Shown here piece after piece: positions 51,297-63,772 of a stretch of 64,000 nt of DNA. How positions within the stretch are numbered: the first letter of the stretch is position 1; each line of letters begins with the position of its first letter. Position numbers and translations under genes: made by a program. This DNA is from Enterococcus cecorum DSM 20682 = ATCC 43198 (GTDB taxonomy: Bacteria; Bacillota; Bacilli; Lactobacillales; Enterococcaceae). The stretch lies in NCBI RefSeq assembly GCF_000407565.1, contig NZ_ASWI01000004.1, positions 638,001-702,000 on the forward strand, given 5' to 3'. Below the pieces are notes generated by a model. That model worked only from the letters and a program-made list of their open reading frames with translations. It ran no database searches and was not told where the DNA came from.

Positions 51297-51577
51297 ATGA
51301 AATTAATTGATAAAAAGGTTGTTGGGTTGCAAGTGTTTTTATTTTTGTGTATGGGAAGTTTTGAAATTTTAACACCTTATGCAGAAGGTGTGATTATTAA
51401 CCAATTCATTCATAAAGAGGCCAGCTTATAAGTGAAGTCCATTGCGGCATTAGCGATTCTTTTTTAGCGCAGATGACTGTTTCTTTCTTTCATTCAAAGA
51501 TGGATTATTTTAATCAGATTCTAGATTTAATCAAAAAATATGAACGGTTACTCAACGACAAAATAAAATCCCATTAA
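51297..51577 (+). pseudogene. frameshifted small gene of unknown family
   Basis: ATG 51297 (after TAGGAGATGG) opens a frame of 44 residues, KLIDKKVVGLQVFLFLCMG then ILTPYAEGVIINQFIHKE, ending at TAA 51429-51431. An overlapping frame entered near 51419-51422 continues QLISEVHCGISDSFLAQMTV, DYFNQILDLIKKYERLLNDK and ends at TAA 51575-51577. Together they would make about 93 residues, so one base seems to be missing around 51417-51421. The N-terminal part holds a hydrophobic helix and the C-terminal part looks amphipathic helical. I do not recognise the family. It is not linked to fruA, whose terminator lies upstream. Confidence 0.6.
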
Positions 51578-51652
51578 TGTCCGGACATCGGATTTTGATA
51601 TTGTTTTGACGAGATTACTTTTAGATAGTATGTTTTGTATAGTTATTATCCC

Positions 51653-51680
51653 AGCCCGCGGAAAATTCGTGGGCTTTTTT
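51653..51680 (+). terminator. terminator upstream of pcrA
   Basis: AGCCCGCG pairs with CGTGGGCT (one G-T pair) with a seven-base loop and T-run; it isolates pcrA from the broken gene. Confidence 0.8.
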
Positions 51681-51691
51681 TGGTGTTCGCA

Positions 51692-51720
51692 TTTAATAGA
51701 ACGTGTATTCGTGGTATAAT
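51692..51720 (+). promoter_or_regulatory. pcrA promoter region with candidate SOS box
   Basis: TATAAT lies at 51715-51720 with a poor TTTAAT at 51692-51697. GAACGTGTATTC (51699-51710), one core mismatch from the GAAC-N4-GTTC SOS box, fills the spacer. Confidence 0.45.
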
Positions 51721-51756
51721 GAAAAAGATTGAAACTAAATGAAAAGGATGTTGTCA

Positions 51757-54117
51757 ATGTCAGTAAATAGCCCGTTACTTAATGGAATGAATCCACGTCA
51801 GAGCCAAGCCGTGACGACTACTCAAGGCCCACTATTATTAATGGCTGGTGCAGGAAGTGGGAAGACACGGGTGTTGACTCATCGCGTGGCTTATTTAATT
51901 GAAGAATGTTACGTAAATCCTTGGAATATTTTAGCGATTACCTTTACCAATAAGGCCGCACGTGAAATGAAAGAACGTATTCATCAGTTATTAGGAGATG
52001 TAGCTGAAAGTGTTTGGATTTCAACATTCCACTCGATGTGTGTACGTATTTTACGCCGAGAAGTTGAAACGATTGGCTATTCGCGTAATTTTACGATTTT
52101 AGATAGTTCAGAACAGCTTGCCTTGATGAAGCGGATTGTTAAAGAGTTAAACCTAGATCCGAAAAAACATGAGCCGCGTGGGATTATCGCAGCGATTAGT
52201 AACGCGAAAAATGCCATGCAAACAGCAGATGATTACGCAAGTTTAGCTGGGACCGATTATTTCAAACAGACGGTGGCCAAATGTTATGCCCGCTATCAAG
52301 ATGTATTGCGTGAAAATCAATGTATGGACTTTGATGATTTAATTATGAATACCATTGAGTTATTCCGTCAATCACCAGATACGCTACGTCACTATCAAAA
52401 TAAATTCCAATATATTCATGTCGATGAGTATCAAGATACCAACCATGCACAATATTTATTGGTGAATATGTTGGCGCGTGGCTTTCAAAATATTTGTGTC
52501 GTTGGGGATGCAGACCAAAGTATTTATGGTTGGCGTGGGGCCGATATGCAAAATATTTTGGATTTTGAAAAAGATTACCCTGATGCCCAAGTGATACTAC
52601 TGGAACAAAATTATCGCTCAACAAAAAATATTCTAAAAGCGGCTAATCAAGTTATCGAAAACAATGTAAACCGCAAGAAGAAAAACTTATGGACCGAAAA
52701 TGAAACTGGTGAGAAAATCCAATATTACCGTGGTGATAATGAACGTCATGAAGCTCAGTTTATCGTCAAAGAAATCAATGACCATATCCAAAGGCAAGGG
52801 AAAAACTATGGCGATTTTGCGATTTTATATCGAACCAATGCACAGTCACGTGTGGTCGAAGAAATGTTATTGAAATCAAGTATTCCTTATAAAATGGTTG
52901 GCGGTCAAAAATTCTATGAGCGTAAAGAAATTCGTGATATTTTAGCTTACTTAGCGATGATTGCTAACCCACAAGATTCGATTAGCTTTGCACGTGTGGT
53001 TAATGTGCCAAAACGAGGGATTGGTGCGACATCAGTGGAAAAATTTCGAGACTTTGCGCAATTACATGGGATGTCGATGCTAGAGGCTTGCGAAAGTGTG
53101 GCTTTATCCAATGTTTCAGGAAAAGCTGCCAAAGAATTAGCTAAGTTTGGGGAAATGATGGATGGCTTTGCGAAGATGCAATCGTACTTATCGATTACCG
53201 AACTCACGGAAGAAATTTTAGCGAAAACTGGTTATCTAGAAGCTTTGAAAAATGAAAACACGATTGAAGCCAATGCCAGAATTGACAACTTAAATGAATT
53301 CTTAACCGTAACACAAGCCTTTGATCAACAATTTGCGCAGTCACCAGAATACGAAAATGTAGAAGATGATGAAAAATTAAGTTTATTCTTAAATGATTTG
53401 GCTTTAGTGTCTGATATTGATAGTTTAGAAGAAGAGACAAGTCAAGTGACACTCATGACACTTCATGCAGCAAAAGGATTGGAATTTCCGATTGTCTTTT
53501 TAGTGGGAATGGAAGAAGGGTTATTCCCGTTATTGCGTGCCAATGATGATGAAGCAGACATGGAAGAAGAACGTCGCTTAGCCTATGTAGGAATTACCCG
53601 AGCTGAAGAAGAGTTGTATATTACCAATGCAATTTCACGAACGATTTATGGTCGTACCCAATTTAATCGACCTTCACGCTTTGTCGATGAGATTGAGGAA
53701 GGATTACTTGAGCCAATTGGTACTTATGCCAAACGTCAATTACAATCAGGTGACGAGTTTAAAGCCTCCTTTGGCCAAGGAATGTCGGCTGCTGATTTTA
53801 TGAAGAGTCGTCAAAACCAAAGTAGTGCCAAATCAAGCAGTACTTATGGTAATCGTACTTATGGTCAAACGCAAAATCGTCCTAGTTACCAAAAACCACA
53901 GTACCAAACAATTGCGAAAAAGACCTTCCCCAATACGGCTACACCAAAAGCCAATGTTTCTTGGCAAGCTGGTGATAAAGTCAATCATAAAAAATGGGGA
54001 GTTGGAACTGTGGTGAAGGTACATGAAAATAATGGGGATTATGAATTAGATATTGCCTTTACTGGTCAAGGAATTAAACGACTTTTAGCTAGTTTTGCCC
54101 CAATTGAAAAAATATAA
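51757..54117 (+). CDS. pcrA: ATP-dependent DNA helicase PcrA (UvrD/Rep family)
   Basis: Superfamily 1A 3'-5' helicase for repair and plasmid replication. About 786 residues with the motifs [12 protein letters not shown] (Walker A), [75 protein letters not shown] and [15 protein letters not shown]. The C-terminal tail is Ser/Gln-rich and ends in a Tudor-like RNA-polymerase-binding domain (about 735-786, [17 protein letters not shown]). I chose ATG 51757, 7 bases after AAAGGATG. It is followed by ligA after 15 bases, the conserved pcrA-ligA pair. Confidence 0.96.
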   Translation: MSVNSPLLNGMNPRQSQAVTTTQGPLLLMAGAGSGKTRVLTHRVAYLIEECYVNPWNILAITFTNKAAREMKERIHQLLGDVAESVWISTFHSMCVRILRREVETIGYSRNFTILDSSEQLALMKRIVKELNLDPKKHEPRGIIAAISNAKNAMQTADDYASLAGTDYFKQTVAKCYARYQDVLRENQCMDFDDLIMNTIELFRQSPDTLRHYQNKFQYIHVDEYQDTNHAQYLLVNMLARGFQNICVVGDADQSIYGWRGADMQNILDFEKDYPDAQVILLEQNYRSTKNILKAANQVIENNVNRKKKNLWTENETGEKIQYYRGDNERHEAQFIVKEINDHIQRQGKNYGDFAILYRTNAQSRVVEEMLLKSSIPYKMVGGQKFYERKEIRDILAYLAMIANPQDSISFARVVNVPKRGIGATSVEKFRDFAQLHGMSMLEACESVALSNVSGKAAKELAKFGEMMDGFAKMQSYLSITELTEEILAKTGYLEALKNENTIEANARIDNLNEFLTVTQAFDQQFAQSPEYENVEDDEKLSLFLNDLALVSDIDSLEEETSQVTLMTLHAAKGLEFPIVFLVGMEEGLFPLLRANDDEADMEEERRLAYVGITRAEEELYITNAISRTIYGRTQFNRPSRFVDEIEEGLLEPIGTYAKRQLQSGDEFKASFGQGMSAADFMKSRQNQSSAKSSSTYGNRTYGQTQNRPSYQKPQYQTIAKKTFPNTATPKANVSWQAGDKVNHKKWGVGTVVKVHENNGDYELDIAFTGQGIKRLLASFAPIEKI

Positions 54118-56142
<2,025 letters not shown>

Positions 56143-56250
56143 AAGAGTGAAGAAATTGTGCTATTTTACAAATTATTTTCAGAAAATGTGACTTTTTTGA
56201 AAAAATGTTTAAAAAGATTTCTGAATTAACTAGGATGATTTTCAATTAAA

Positions 56251-56259
56251 TGTTACAAT
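56251..56259 (+). promoter_or_regulatory. extended -10 promoter of gatCAB
   Basis: TGTTACAAT is an extended -10 element (TGN then TACAAT); no good -35 box is visible. It lies 65 bases before the gatC start. Confidence 0.4.
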
Positions 56260-56323
56260 ATCCAAGTATAGATAGAAAATGAACGGAACTAACAAAAGGT
56301 CTGTGAAAAATAGGAGGAAGATT

Positions 56324-56629
56324 ATGGCGATTAGTGAAGAACAAGTAAAACATGTCGCTAAGTTGGCGAAACTAGCCTTTCCAGATGAAGAATTACATGA
56401 ATTTACGACTCAATTAGGGAAGATTATCGATATGGTTGAGTTATTAGAAGAAGTGGATACTACGGGTGTTCCTTTTACTTCTAACGTCATCGAAACTGTC
56501 AATGTGATGCGTGAAGATGTGGCACAACCAGGTTTTGACCGTGAAGAATTATTACGAAATGTACCTGAAAGTGAAAATGGCTTTATCAAGGTGCCAGCAA
56601 TTATTGATAACGGGGAGGCCGGTGCATAA
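56324..56629 (+). CDS. gatC: aspartyl/glutamyl-tRNA amidotransferase subunit C
   Basis: Small subunit that stabilises GatA in the complex converting Glu-tRNA(Gln), or Asp-tRNA(Asn), to the amidated form. 101 residues with [20 protein letters not shown], and the C-terminal [20 protein letters not shown] and FIKVPAII. I chose ATG 56324, after TAGGAGGA; an in-frame ATG at 56279 has no site. The stop overlaps the gatA start (TAATG). Confidence 0.94.
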   Translation: MAISEEQVKHVAKLAKLAFPDEELHEFTTQLGKIIDMVELLEEVDTTGVPFTSNVIETVNVMREDVAQPGFDREELLRNVPESENGFIKVPAIIDNGEAGA

Positions 56630-58098
56630 TGACGAAATTATATGATCAATCATTAGAACAATTACATGCCCTATTAGTCTCAAAAGAAATTTCAGCGCAA
56701 GATTTAACCCAAGCGACTTTTGACCGTATTAAAGAAACGGAAGACACCATGGGTTCATTCATTACTTTAAACGAAGAAAAAGCTTTAGAAATGGCCAAAG
56801 CGTTAGACGAAAAAGGCATCAGTGAAGGCAATGTTTTAGCAGGACTTCCAATCGGGATTAAAGATAATATTGTAACGAAAGATTTGCGCACAACTGCAGC
56901 TTCTAAAATTCTTTACAACTTTGATCCAATTTATGATGCGACTGTCATGGAAAAAGTATACCAAGCAGATATGATTCCTGTGGGTAAATTAAACATGGAT
57001 GAATTTGCGATGGGTGGTAGTACCGAAACTTCTCATTTCAAGAAAACAACCAATGCCTGGGATCACACCAAAGTTCCTGGAGGTTCTTCAGGTGGTTCTG
57101 CAGCTAGTGTCGCAGCCGGTCAAGTTCCTGTTTCATTAGGTTCTGATACAGGTGGTTCTATCCGTCAACCAGCAGCCTTTAACGGAATCGTCGGTATGAA
57201 ACCAACTTATGGTCGCGTGTCTCGTTTTGGTTTGATTGCCTTTGCGTCATCTCTAGACCAAATTGGACCATTGACTCGTAATGTAAAAGATAATGCCTTA
57301 ACTTTAAATGCGATTAGTGGTTATGATCCAAAAGACGGCACTTCTGCTGGGGTTTCTGTGCCTGACTTTACAGCGAAAATTGGTCAGTCTGTCAAAGGCA
57401 TGAAGATTGCTTTACCAAAAGAATACTTAGGGGAAGGAATCCAACCGGGTGTTAAAGAAGCTATCTTAAAAGCAGCTGATACTTTCCGTGCATTAGGTGC
57501 GACGGTAGAAGAAGTCAGCTTACCACACTCAAAATATGGAGTAGCTGTTTACTATATTATTGCCTCATCTGAAGCGAGTTCAAACTTACAACGTTTTGAT
57601 GGTATTCGTTATGGTTACCGTTCTGAAAATATCTCAAACTTAGAAGATGTTTATGTTAACTCAAGAAGTGAAGGTTTTGGTACAGAAGTCAAACGCCGTA
57701 TCATGTTAGGGACTTTCTCACTTTCAGCAGGTTATTACGATGCATACTTCAAAAAAGCCGGACAAGTTCGTACATTAATCAAACAAGATTTTGAGAATGT
57801 TTTTGCGAACTATGATTTAATCATTGGTCCAGCTTCACCTACCGTTGCTTATGGTTTGGGTGAAAATATCAATGACCCAATTACCATGTATTTAAGTGAC
57901 GTCCTAACCATTCCTGTGAACTTAGCGGGTCTACCTGGTATGTCAGTGCCATGTGGCTTTAGCGAAGGATTACCAGTCGGCTTACAAATTATTGGTAAAC
58001 ATTTCGACGAAGCAACCATGTATCAAGCAGCGGCAGCATTTGAGCAAGCAACTGACTTCCATACGAAAAAACCAGTCATTTTAGGAGGCGCGAACTAA
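56629..58098 (+). CDS. gatA: aspartyl/glutamyl-tRNA amidotransferase subunit A
   Basis: Amidase subunit that frees ammonia from glutamine. The 489-residue protein has the amidase signature [14 protein letters not shown] and [14 protein letters not shown] with the catalytic Ser-cisSer-Lys elements (Lys in [12 protein letters not shown]). It overlaps both gatC and gatB by one base, which points to coupled expression at fixed ratio. Confidence 0.97.
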   Translation: MTKLYDQSLEQLHALLVSKEISAQDLTQATFDRIKETEDTMGSFITLNEEKALEMAKALDEKGISEGNVLAGLPIGIKDNIVTKDLRTTAASKILYNFDPIYDATVMEKVYQADMIPVGKLNMDEFAMGGSTETSHFKKTTNAWDHTKVPGGSSGGSAASVAAGQVPVSLGSDTGGSIRQPAAFNGIVGMKPTYGRVSRFGLIAFASSLDQIGPLTRNVKDNALTLNAISGYDPKDGTSAGVSVPDFTAKIGQSVKGMKIALPKEYLGEGIQPGVKEAILKAADTFRALGATVEEVSLPHSKYGVAVYYIIASSEASSNLQRFDGIRYGYRSENISNLEDVYVNSRSEGFGTEVKRRIMLGTFSLSAGYYDAYFKKAGQVRTLIKQDFENVFANYDLIIGPASPTVAYGLGENINDPITMYLSDVLTIPVNLAGLPGMSVPCGFSEGLPVGLQIIGKHFDEATMYQAAAAFEQATDFHTKKPVILGGAN

Positions 58099-59528
58099 TG
58101 AATTTTGAAACAGTCATCGGGCTTGAAGTCCACGTTGAATTAAAAACGGACTCTAAAATTTTCTCACCTGCTCCAGCGCATTTCGGGGCAGAACCAAATA
58201 GCAATACCAACGTCATTGACTGGGGCTATCCAGGTGTGTTACCAGTAATGAATAAACGTGCTTTGGAATTCGGGATGAAAGCTGCTTTAGCGTTAAACTG
58301 TGAAATTAGTCAACATACACATTTTGACCGCAAAAACTATTTCTATCCTGATAATCCAAAAGCTTACCAAATTTCTCAGTTCGACCAACCAATCGGCCAT
58401 GATGGATGGATTGAAATCGAAGTCGAAGGGAAAAAGAAAAAAATCCGCATTGAACGTGTGCATTTAGAAGAAGATGCGGGTAAAAACATGCACGGTAACG
58501 AAGGGTATTCTTATGTTGACTTAAACCGTCAAGGCACCCCATTAATTGAAATTGTGTCTGAAGCGGATATGCGTTCACCAGAAGAAGCCTATGCCTATCT
58601 TGAAGCCTTGCGTTCGATCATCCAATTTACTGAAGTATCTGATGTGAAGATGGAAGAAGGTTCGATGCGTTGTGATGCCAATATCTCCTTACGTCCATAT
58701 GGTCAAGAAGAATTCGGTACCAAGACAGAATTGAAGAACTTAAACTCTATGACCTTTGTTAAAAAAGGTTTAGCTTATGAAGAAAAACGCCAAGCTAAAG
58801 TCTTATTATCAGGTGGCGAAATTAAACAAGAAACTCGTCGCTTTGATGAAAAAACAAATACTACCATTTTAATGCGTGTCAAAGAAGGTTCATCTGATTA
58901 TCGTTATTTCCCAGAGCCAGATATTCCTCGTTTTGAAATTGACGATGCATGGATTGAACGTGTGCGTCAAAGCTTGCCAGAAATGCCAGCTAAACGCCGT
59001 GAACGTTACATCAATGAATTGGAATTACCAGAATATGATGCGATGGTCTTAACGCAAACGAAGGAAATGTCTGATTTCTTTGACGCAACGATTGAAAATG
59101 GTGCTGATGCGAAATTAGCTTCTAACTGGTTAATGGGTGAAGTATCTGCTTACTTAAATAGTGAAAAACTAGAATTAAATCAAAGCAAACTAACGCCAGA
59201 AAGCTTAGCCGGCATGATTCAATTAATTGTGGATGGCACGATTTCTTCTAAGATTGCGAAGAAAGTCTTCCAAGAGTTAATGAAAAATGGTGGCGATCCT
59301 AAGGTTATTGTGAAAGAAAAAGGGTTGATTCAATTATCTGACCCAGCACAATTATTACCAATCATCAATGAAGTATTAGATAACAACGCACAATCTATTG
59401 AAGACTTCAAGAATGGTAAAGATCGTGCCGTTGGTTTCTTAGTTGGTCAAATTATGAAAGCAACGAAAGGTCAAGCCAACCCAGGTGTGGTTAACCAATT
59501 ATTAAAACAAGAATTAGGTAAACGTTAG
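58098..59528 (+). CDS. gatB: aspartyl/glutamyl-tRNA amidotransferase subunit B
   Basis: Kinase/transamidase subunit that activates the misacylated tRNA. The 476-residue protein starts [16 protein letters not shown], with the conserved [44 protein letters not shown] and the YqeY-like tail domain (about 330-476, [14 protein letters not shown]). Third gene of the gatCAB operon; the lipid kinase gene follows after 10 bases. Confidence 0.97.
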   Translation: MNFETVIGLEVHVELKTDSKIFSPAPAHFGAEPNSNTNVIDWGYPGVLPVMNKRALEFGMKAALALNCEISQHTHFDRKNYFYPDNPKAYQISQFDQPIGHDGWIEIEVEGKKKKIRIERVHLEEDAGKNMHGNEGYSYVDLNRQGTPLIEIVSEADMRSPEEAYAYLEALRSIIQFTEVSDVKMEEGSMRCDANISLRPYGQEEFGTKTELKNLNSMTFVKKGLAYEEKRQAKVLLSGGEIKQETRRFDEKTNTTILMRVKEGSSDYRYFPEPDIPRFEIDDAWIERVRQSLPEMPAKRRERYINELELPEYDAMVLTQTKEMSDFFDATIENGADAKLASNWLMGEVSAYLNSEKLELNQSKLTPESLAGMIQLIVDGTISSKIAKKVFQELMKNGGDPKVIVKEKGLIQLSDPAQLLPIINEVLDNNAQSIEDFKNGKDRAVGFLVGQIMKATKGQANPGVVNQLLKQELGKR

Positions 59529-59538
59529 AGGAAAAGTT

Positions 59539-60564
59539 ATGAAAAGAGCACGTGTGATATATAATCCAACTTCCGGAAAAGAAACTCTAAAACGCAATTT
59601 AGCGGATATTTTAGAATGTTTAGAGCAAGCGGGATATGAAGCAAGTGCCTATGCAACCACTCCAGAGCCAGACTCTGCAAAAAACGAAGCCAGACGCGCA
59701 GGTGAGTCTGGCTTCGATTTAGTGGTCGCTGCTGGTGGCGATGGTACAATTAATGAAGTGGTCAATGGGATTGCTCCTTTGGAAAATCGTCCGAAAATGG
59801 CAATTATCCCTGCAGGTACGACCAATGATTATGCCCGAGCACTGAAAATCCCTCGAGGCAACATCAAGGCCGCAGCTGAAGTGATTATCAAAAACCAAAC
59901 AGTCAAAATGGATATCGGTCAAACAGATCGTGACTATTTTATCAATATTGCAGCAGGAGGGCACTTAACTGAATTAACTTATGAGGTACCTTCTGAATTA
60001 AAGAGCATTTTTGGTTATTTGGCTTATTTAGTCAAAGGGGCCGAACTCTTGCCACAAATTAAACCAATTAAAATGCATTTAGAATATGATGGTGGTGAAT
60101 ATCAAGGAAATGCTTCGATGTTTTTCTTAGCCTTAACCAATTCGGTAGGTGGTTTTGAACAAATCGTCCCAGATGCTAAGCTAGATGATGGCAATTTCAC
60201 CTTGATTATCGTTAAAACCGCTAACATTTTAGAAATTCTGCATTTAATCGGTTTGGTCTTAAATGGGGGAAAACATGTCGATGACCCACGAATCATTTAT
60301 GCCAAAACAAGTTATTTAAAGGTACATACATCTGAAGATGGCAAACAATTGATGATTAATTTAGATGGGGAATATGGTGGCGATGCGCCGATGACCTTTA
60401 GAAATCTAAAAAATCATATCGAATTCTTTGCCAACCTTGATGATATTCCTGATAAAGCCGTGATTGGTGAAGAGGAAGCATATGAAGAAATTAGCCAAGA
60501 CTTTATCAAAGAAGTCGAGAAATTAAATGACGAAGATATCGATGGCGACAATAAAATTGGATAA
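59539..60564 (+). CDS. dgkB: diacylglycerol kinase family lipid kinase (DgkB-like)
   Basis: A soluble lipid kinase of 341 residues. The N-terminal catalytic domain holds ARVIYNPTSGKETLKRNLAD, the nucleotide loop VVAAGGDGTINEVVNGI and IPAGTTNDYARALKIPRG. The second domain has YFINIAAGGHLTELTYEVP and ends in an acidic tail. DgkB recycles diacylglycerol from lipoteichoic acid synthesis back to phosphatidic acid in Bacillus; the same role is inferred here. Its place after gatCAB matches other Firmicutes. Confidence 0.92.
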   Translation: MKRARVIYNPTSGKETLKRNLADILECLEQAGYEASAYATTPEPDSAKNEARRAGESGFDLVVAAGGDGTINEVVNGIAPLENRPKMAIIPAGTTNDYARALKIPRGNIKAAAEVIIKNQTVKMDIGQTDRDYFINIAAGGHLTELTYEVPSELKSIFGYLAYLVKGAELLPQIKPIKMHLEYDGGEYQGNASMFFLALTNSVGGFEQIVPDAKLDDGNFTLIIVKTANILEILHLIGLVLNGGKHVDDPRIIYAKTSYLKVHTSEDGKQLMINLDGEYGGDAPMTFRNLKNHIEFFANLDDIPDKAVIGEEEAYEEISQDFIKEVEKLNDEDIDGDNKIG

Positions 60565-60571
60565 AAAAAGC

Positions 60572-60619
60572 ACTCTTTCAAGCATGCATTACTTAGGGCA
60601 TATTTGGAAGAGTTTTTTT
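60572..60619 (+). terminator. terminator after dgkB
   Basis: ACTCTTTCAA pairs with TTGGAAGAGT (one G-T pair) around a long loop, followed by seven T residues. Confidence 0.75.
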
Positions 60620-60732
60620 ATTTGAATTTTTGAATTGGCTTTAAATGAATTGTCATAGTGGATGTTTTTTTTTAGTTTTAAAAATGGTAAAATAAAGACA
60701 TAATATTAGTAATAGAACTGAAGGATGTAATT

Positions 60733-61386
60733 ATGCAAACAACAAAAAATAAGCCTAAACGTACTGAATCAAGATACCATGAAATTGCTTTAATGGTAGC
60801 ACAAAGGATTGTCGATGGAAAATATCCACTTGGCGAAAAAATTCGATCACGCACGACAATTGCTTCAAACTTTGGGGTCTCACCAGAAACTGCCCGTAAA
60901 GCGGTGAATCTATTGGCAGACTTGGAGATTGTCGAAGTGATTCATGGGAGTGGTGTTTATGTACGATCAAAGGAAAAAGCCAGTGCCTTCATTGCTCGTT
61001 CACAAAACCTCAAACAATTAACGCAAACCAAACAGGAATTGCGAGAAAGTATTAAGCGTCAACAAGAAGAATTACAAACGACTCTTGAATTAATCGGTAA
61101 ATTGGAAACTGAATCACGCCGCACGCAGGATAGTTTGACCTTAGTACCGTTTGAATTAGTTGTCACAGAGGCTTTTAAAGAATTAGGACAAACAGTCGGA
61201 CAGTTAAATCTATGGCATCGTACCAAAGCGACCATTATGGCTGTCAAACGTGGTGAGGAAATGATTTTATCCCCGGGACCAGTATTAACGATTGAAGTGG
61301 GAGATATCGTTTATTATATTGGTGATGATCAAGCAAAACAAATGATGGAATTATTATTTACAGGAGAGACTGGAAAAGAGGGATAA
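60733..61386 (+). CDS. BusR-like GntR/RCK_C regulator, probably c-di-AMP responsive
   Basis: A 217-residue protein in three parts: a GntR-type winged helix (about 12-78) with YHEIALMVAQRIVDGKY and SRTTIASNFGVSPETARKAV; a coiled coil (about 90-133, TKQELRESIKRQQEELQ); and a C-terminal RCK_C/TrkA_C domain (about 138-210) with FELVVTEAF, LWHRTKATIMAVKRG, LSPGPVLTIEVGDIVYYIGD. This architecture is that of BusR, which in streptococci and lactococci represses the BusA osmolyte importer when bound to c-di-AMP. No busA gene is adjacent here, so the target lies elsewhere. GAAGGATG precedes the ATG. The lipoprotein gene begins at its very end. Confidence 0.85.
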   Translation: MQTTKNKPKRTESRYHEIALMVAQRIVDGKYPLGEKIRSRTTIASNFGVSPETARKAVNLLADLEIVEVIHGSGVYVRSKEKASAFIARSQNLKQLTQTKQELRESIKRQQEELQTTLELIGKLETESRRTQDSLTLVPFELVVTEAFKELGQTVGQLNLWHRTKATIMAVKRGEEMILSPGPVLTIEVGDIVYYIGDDQAKQMMELLFTGETGKEG

Positions 61387-61411
61387 ACATAAAAAAAGTG
61401 TTTTAAATGGG

Positions 61412-62179
61412 ATGTTTGTAGCTTTGTTAGTCACCAGTTTAGGTCTAGCCGGCTGTCACCAAACTAAAAAGACCGAAAGCAAAACAACCACCAGCAGCAA
61501 AGTTATCAAAAAGAAAGGCACCAGTCAATCTAAAGACAAGAAGAAAAAGACCAAGACATCTTCAAGCACGACTGAGTCAACCACGAAACAAACAAGTACA
61601 ACCAAAGATCAAACGACGCAATCTAAAACAACGACCAGTCAAGCACCACAAGCTGAGAAAACAAAAACATCGACACCAGCCAAACCCGCTGCGCAACCAA
61701 CGATTCTAGATACCTTAGTTGGCAAGAATTTTGTCTTCTCAAGTGGTGCAGGTGGTTGGGGTTCATCACTATCTATTGGACCAAATGGCACGTTTTCTGA
61801 TGTCTATCATGATTCTGATATGGGCTCAACTGGACCGGGCTATCCAGGTGGTACGATTTCTGAAAGTAAGGTTTCTGGACAATTTACAAGACCCCATCAA
61901 GTCAGTCCAACGCTTTATGAAGTCGACATAGAAAACTTACAATATGAAAAACCAGTGGGCAGCTCAGAAATAAAAGAGAATAGAAAGTACGAATATTCCG
62001 AAGCCTATGGAATTAGTAAGAATCATCGCATGGCAATCTATCTTCCTGGTACACCAATATCTTCAATGCCTGAAGAGTTGCGGTTGTATTCTTATGGCTT
62101 GATTCCTGAAGATAGCCAAACATTGCCAGTCTACGTCATTCAGGGAGATATGGAAGGTTTCTTTATTGAGTATCATTAA
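61412..62179 (+). CDS. putative lipoprotein with a lost or unusual start codon
   Basis: A Ser/Thr/Lys-rich lipoprotein with lipobox LGLAGC near the N-terminus, then a low-complexity Lys/Thr/Ser/Gln linker (about 80 residues) and a soluble domain of about 155 residues that starts DTLVGKNFVFSSGAGGWGSS. ATG 61412 gives an N-terminus FVALLVTSLGLAGC without the positive charges a lipoprotein signal needs, and without a ribosome binding site. The bases before it read in frame KKSVLNG, and AAGAGGG (61376-61382) lies correctly for a start at 61389-61390, where ATG now reads AT without its G. I infer a one-base loss that removed the true start. I do not recognise the domain. Confidence 0.6.
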   Translation: MFVALLVTSLGLAGCHQTKKTESKTTTSSKVIKKKGTSQSKDKKKKTKTSSSTTESTTKQTSTTKDQTTQSKTTTSQAPQAEKTKTSTPAKPAAQPTILDTLVGKNFVFSSGAGGWGSSLSIGPNGTFSDVYHDSDMGSTGPGYPGGTISESKVSGQFTRPHQVSPTLYEVDIENLQYEKPVGSSEIKENRKYEYSEAYGISKNHRMAIYLPGTPISSMPEELRLYSYGLIPEDSQTLPVYVIQGDMEGFFIEYH

Positions 62180-62194
62180 TATGAAGGAGATTTT

Positions 62195-63568
62195 ATGAAA
62201 ACATACCCAGTAACAAAAAATCAAGATTTAACAGTTGATATCATTGACTTAACGCATGAAGGAATGGGCATTGCTAAAGTAGAGGGTTATCCTTTATTTA
62301 TCGAAAATGCTTTGCCCGGAGAAACGGTTGAAGTTCATGTGCTAAAAGTAGGCAATAAATTTGGCTTTGCGAAGGTGAAAAACTTTATCAAAAAGTCAGC
62401 ACACCGTGTCGAAAATGCAGATGAAAAATTGATTCGTACCGGTATTGCCCCACTTGCCCATCTAAGTTATGACCAACAACTGATTTTCAAACAAGAACAA
62501 GTCGCCAATGTCATGAAAAAAGTGGCGAAAATGCCAGAAGTACCCGTACTACCAACAATCGGTATGACTGATCCAACTGGCTATCGAAATAAAGCCCAAA
62601 TACCAGTTCGTCGTGTGGAGAATCAATTACAAACTGGTTTTTATCGTAAAAATAGTCATGACCTAGTGCCAATTGAGCATTTTTACATTCAAGATCCAGC
62701 CATTGATACGGCAATTATCCAGATTCGTGATATTTTACGCCGATTCCATGTCAAACCTTATAATGAAGAAACAAACGAAGGCTTTTTAAGACACCTCATC
62801 ATTCGCAAAGGTCACTATACCGGTGAAATGATGGTTGTCTTTGTGACGCGCAAAGAAAAATTCTTCCAAGTCGATCAAATTCTTGCGCAAATCACCCAAG
62901 CATTACCAAATGTCGTGACCATTGTGCAAAATATTAATGAAGACAAAACCAATGTCATTTTGGGTAAACAAGAAAAAGTGTTGTTTGGCCCAGGGTATAT
63001 TAATGATCAATTACTAGGCAAGACCTATCATATTTCTGCCAAATCATTCTACCAAGTCAACACACTTCAGGCCGAAAAACTCTACCAAACTGCCTATGAC
63101 TTTGCTCAATTATCGCCTGAAGATATCATTATTGATGCTTACTCAGGAATTGGGACCATTGGCTTATCAGTGGCGGACAAGGTTAAACAAGTCTATGGGA
63201 TGGAAGTTGTAGAGGAAGCTGTGCAAGATGCGATTGCCAATGCGAAACTCAACGGCTTCACCAATACCACTTATGTCGCCGGTAGCGCTGAAAAAGTTAT
63301 GGCACAATGGGCAAAAGAGGGCATCCAGCCAGATGTAATTTTCGTTGACCCACCACGTAAAGGCTTAACCCCAAGCTTTATCGAGGCAAGCTGCCAAATG
63401 AATCCGCAAAAGATTGTCTATATATCCTGCAGCCCAGCTACCATGGCGCGTGATTTGGTCCACTTCGCAGCACTAGGTTACCAAGCACAACAAGTCCAAC
63501 CCGTGGACCTCTTCCCAATGACGAACCATGTGGAGTGCGTGGTGTGGATGTCAAGAAAAGATAAATAA
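62195..63568 (+). CDS. rlmD: 23S rRNA (uracil-C5)-methyltransferase (RlmD/RlmCD type)
   Basis: SAM-dependent enzyme that methylates U1939 and/or U747 of 23S rRNA; the Gram-positive enzyme can do both. The 457-residue protein has an N-terminal TRAM domain (about 8-65), the RNA-binding middle region with TGYRNKAQIPVRR, SAM-site residues in IIDAYSGIGTIGLSVADKV and FVDPPRKGL, and the catalytic cysteine in YISCSPATMARDL. The gene ends NHVECVVWMSRKDK. AAGGAG lies before the ATG. The 3' end of this gene is a known integration site for mobile elements in streptococci and other Firmicutes. Confidence 0.93.
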   Translation: MKTYPVTKNQDLTVDIIDLTHEGMGIAKVEGYPLFIENALPGETVEVHVLKVGNKFGFAKVKNFIKKSAHRVENADEKLIRTGIAPLAHLSYDQQLIFKQEQVANVMKKVAKMPEVPVLPTIGMTDPTGYRNKAQIPVRRVENQLQTGFYRKNSHDLVPIEHFYIQDPAIDTAIIQIRDILRRFHVKPYNEETNEGFLRHLIIRKGHYTGEMMVVFVTRKEKFFQVDQILAQITQALPNVVTIVQNINEDKTNVILGKQEKVLFGPGYINDQLLGKTYHISAKSFYQVNTLQAEKLYQTAYDFAQLSPEDIIIDAYSGIGTIGLSVADKVKQVYGMEVVEEAVQDAIANAKLNGFTNTTYVAGSAEKVMAQWAKEGIQPDVIFVDPPRKGLTPSFIEASCQMNPQKIVYISCSPATMARDLVHFAALGYQAQQVQPVDLFPMTNHVECVVWMSRKDK

Positions 63569-63589
63569 ATAGCGAAAAGTAGCGTATTT

Positions 63590-63631
63590 ACGGGCTTTTT
63601 TGAGATTAGGCAATAGCTCATGAAAGTCCGT
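63590..63631 (+). terminator. possible terminator after rlmD
   Basis: ACGGGCTTT pairs with AAAGTCCGT (one G-T pair), with an inner GAG/CTC pair. No good T-run follows the right arm, so the call is weak. Confidence 0.35.
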
Positions 63632-63772
63632 ATTTCTTATATTGAAACATATCTACTCATTATTAAAATGATATTTTAGATTTTGGTTTTAGATTTATAT
63701 GCCACTTGTTAAAATGTTATTCGAGATACAACCCCAATTTGAATGAGTGATTTAAAGAATGGAGGGAAGCAA

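Noticed and set aside
53825-54024. Open frames on both strands inside the pcrA C-terminal region
   Set aside because: They overlap a well-supported gene, lack ribosome binding sites and show no coding character; the repetitive Ser/Gln/Tyr codons of pcrA cause them.
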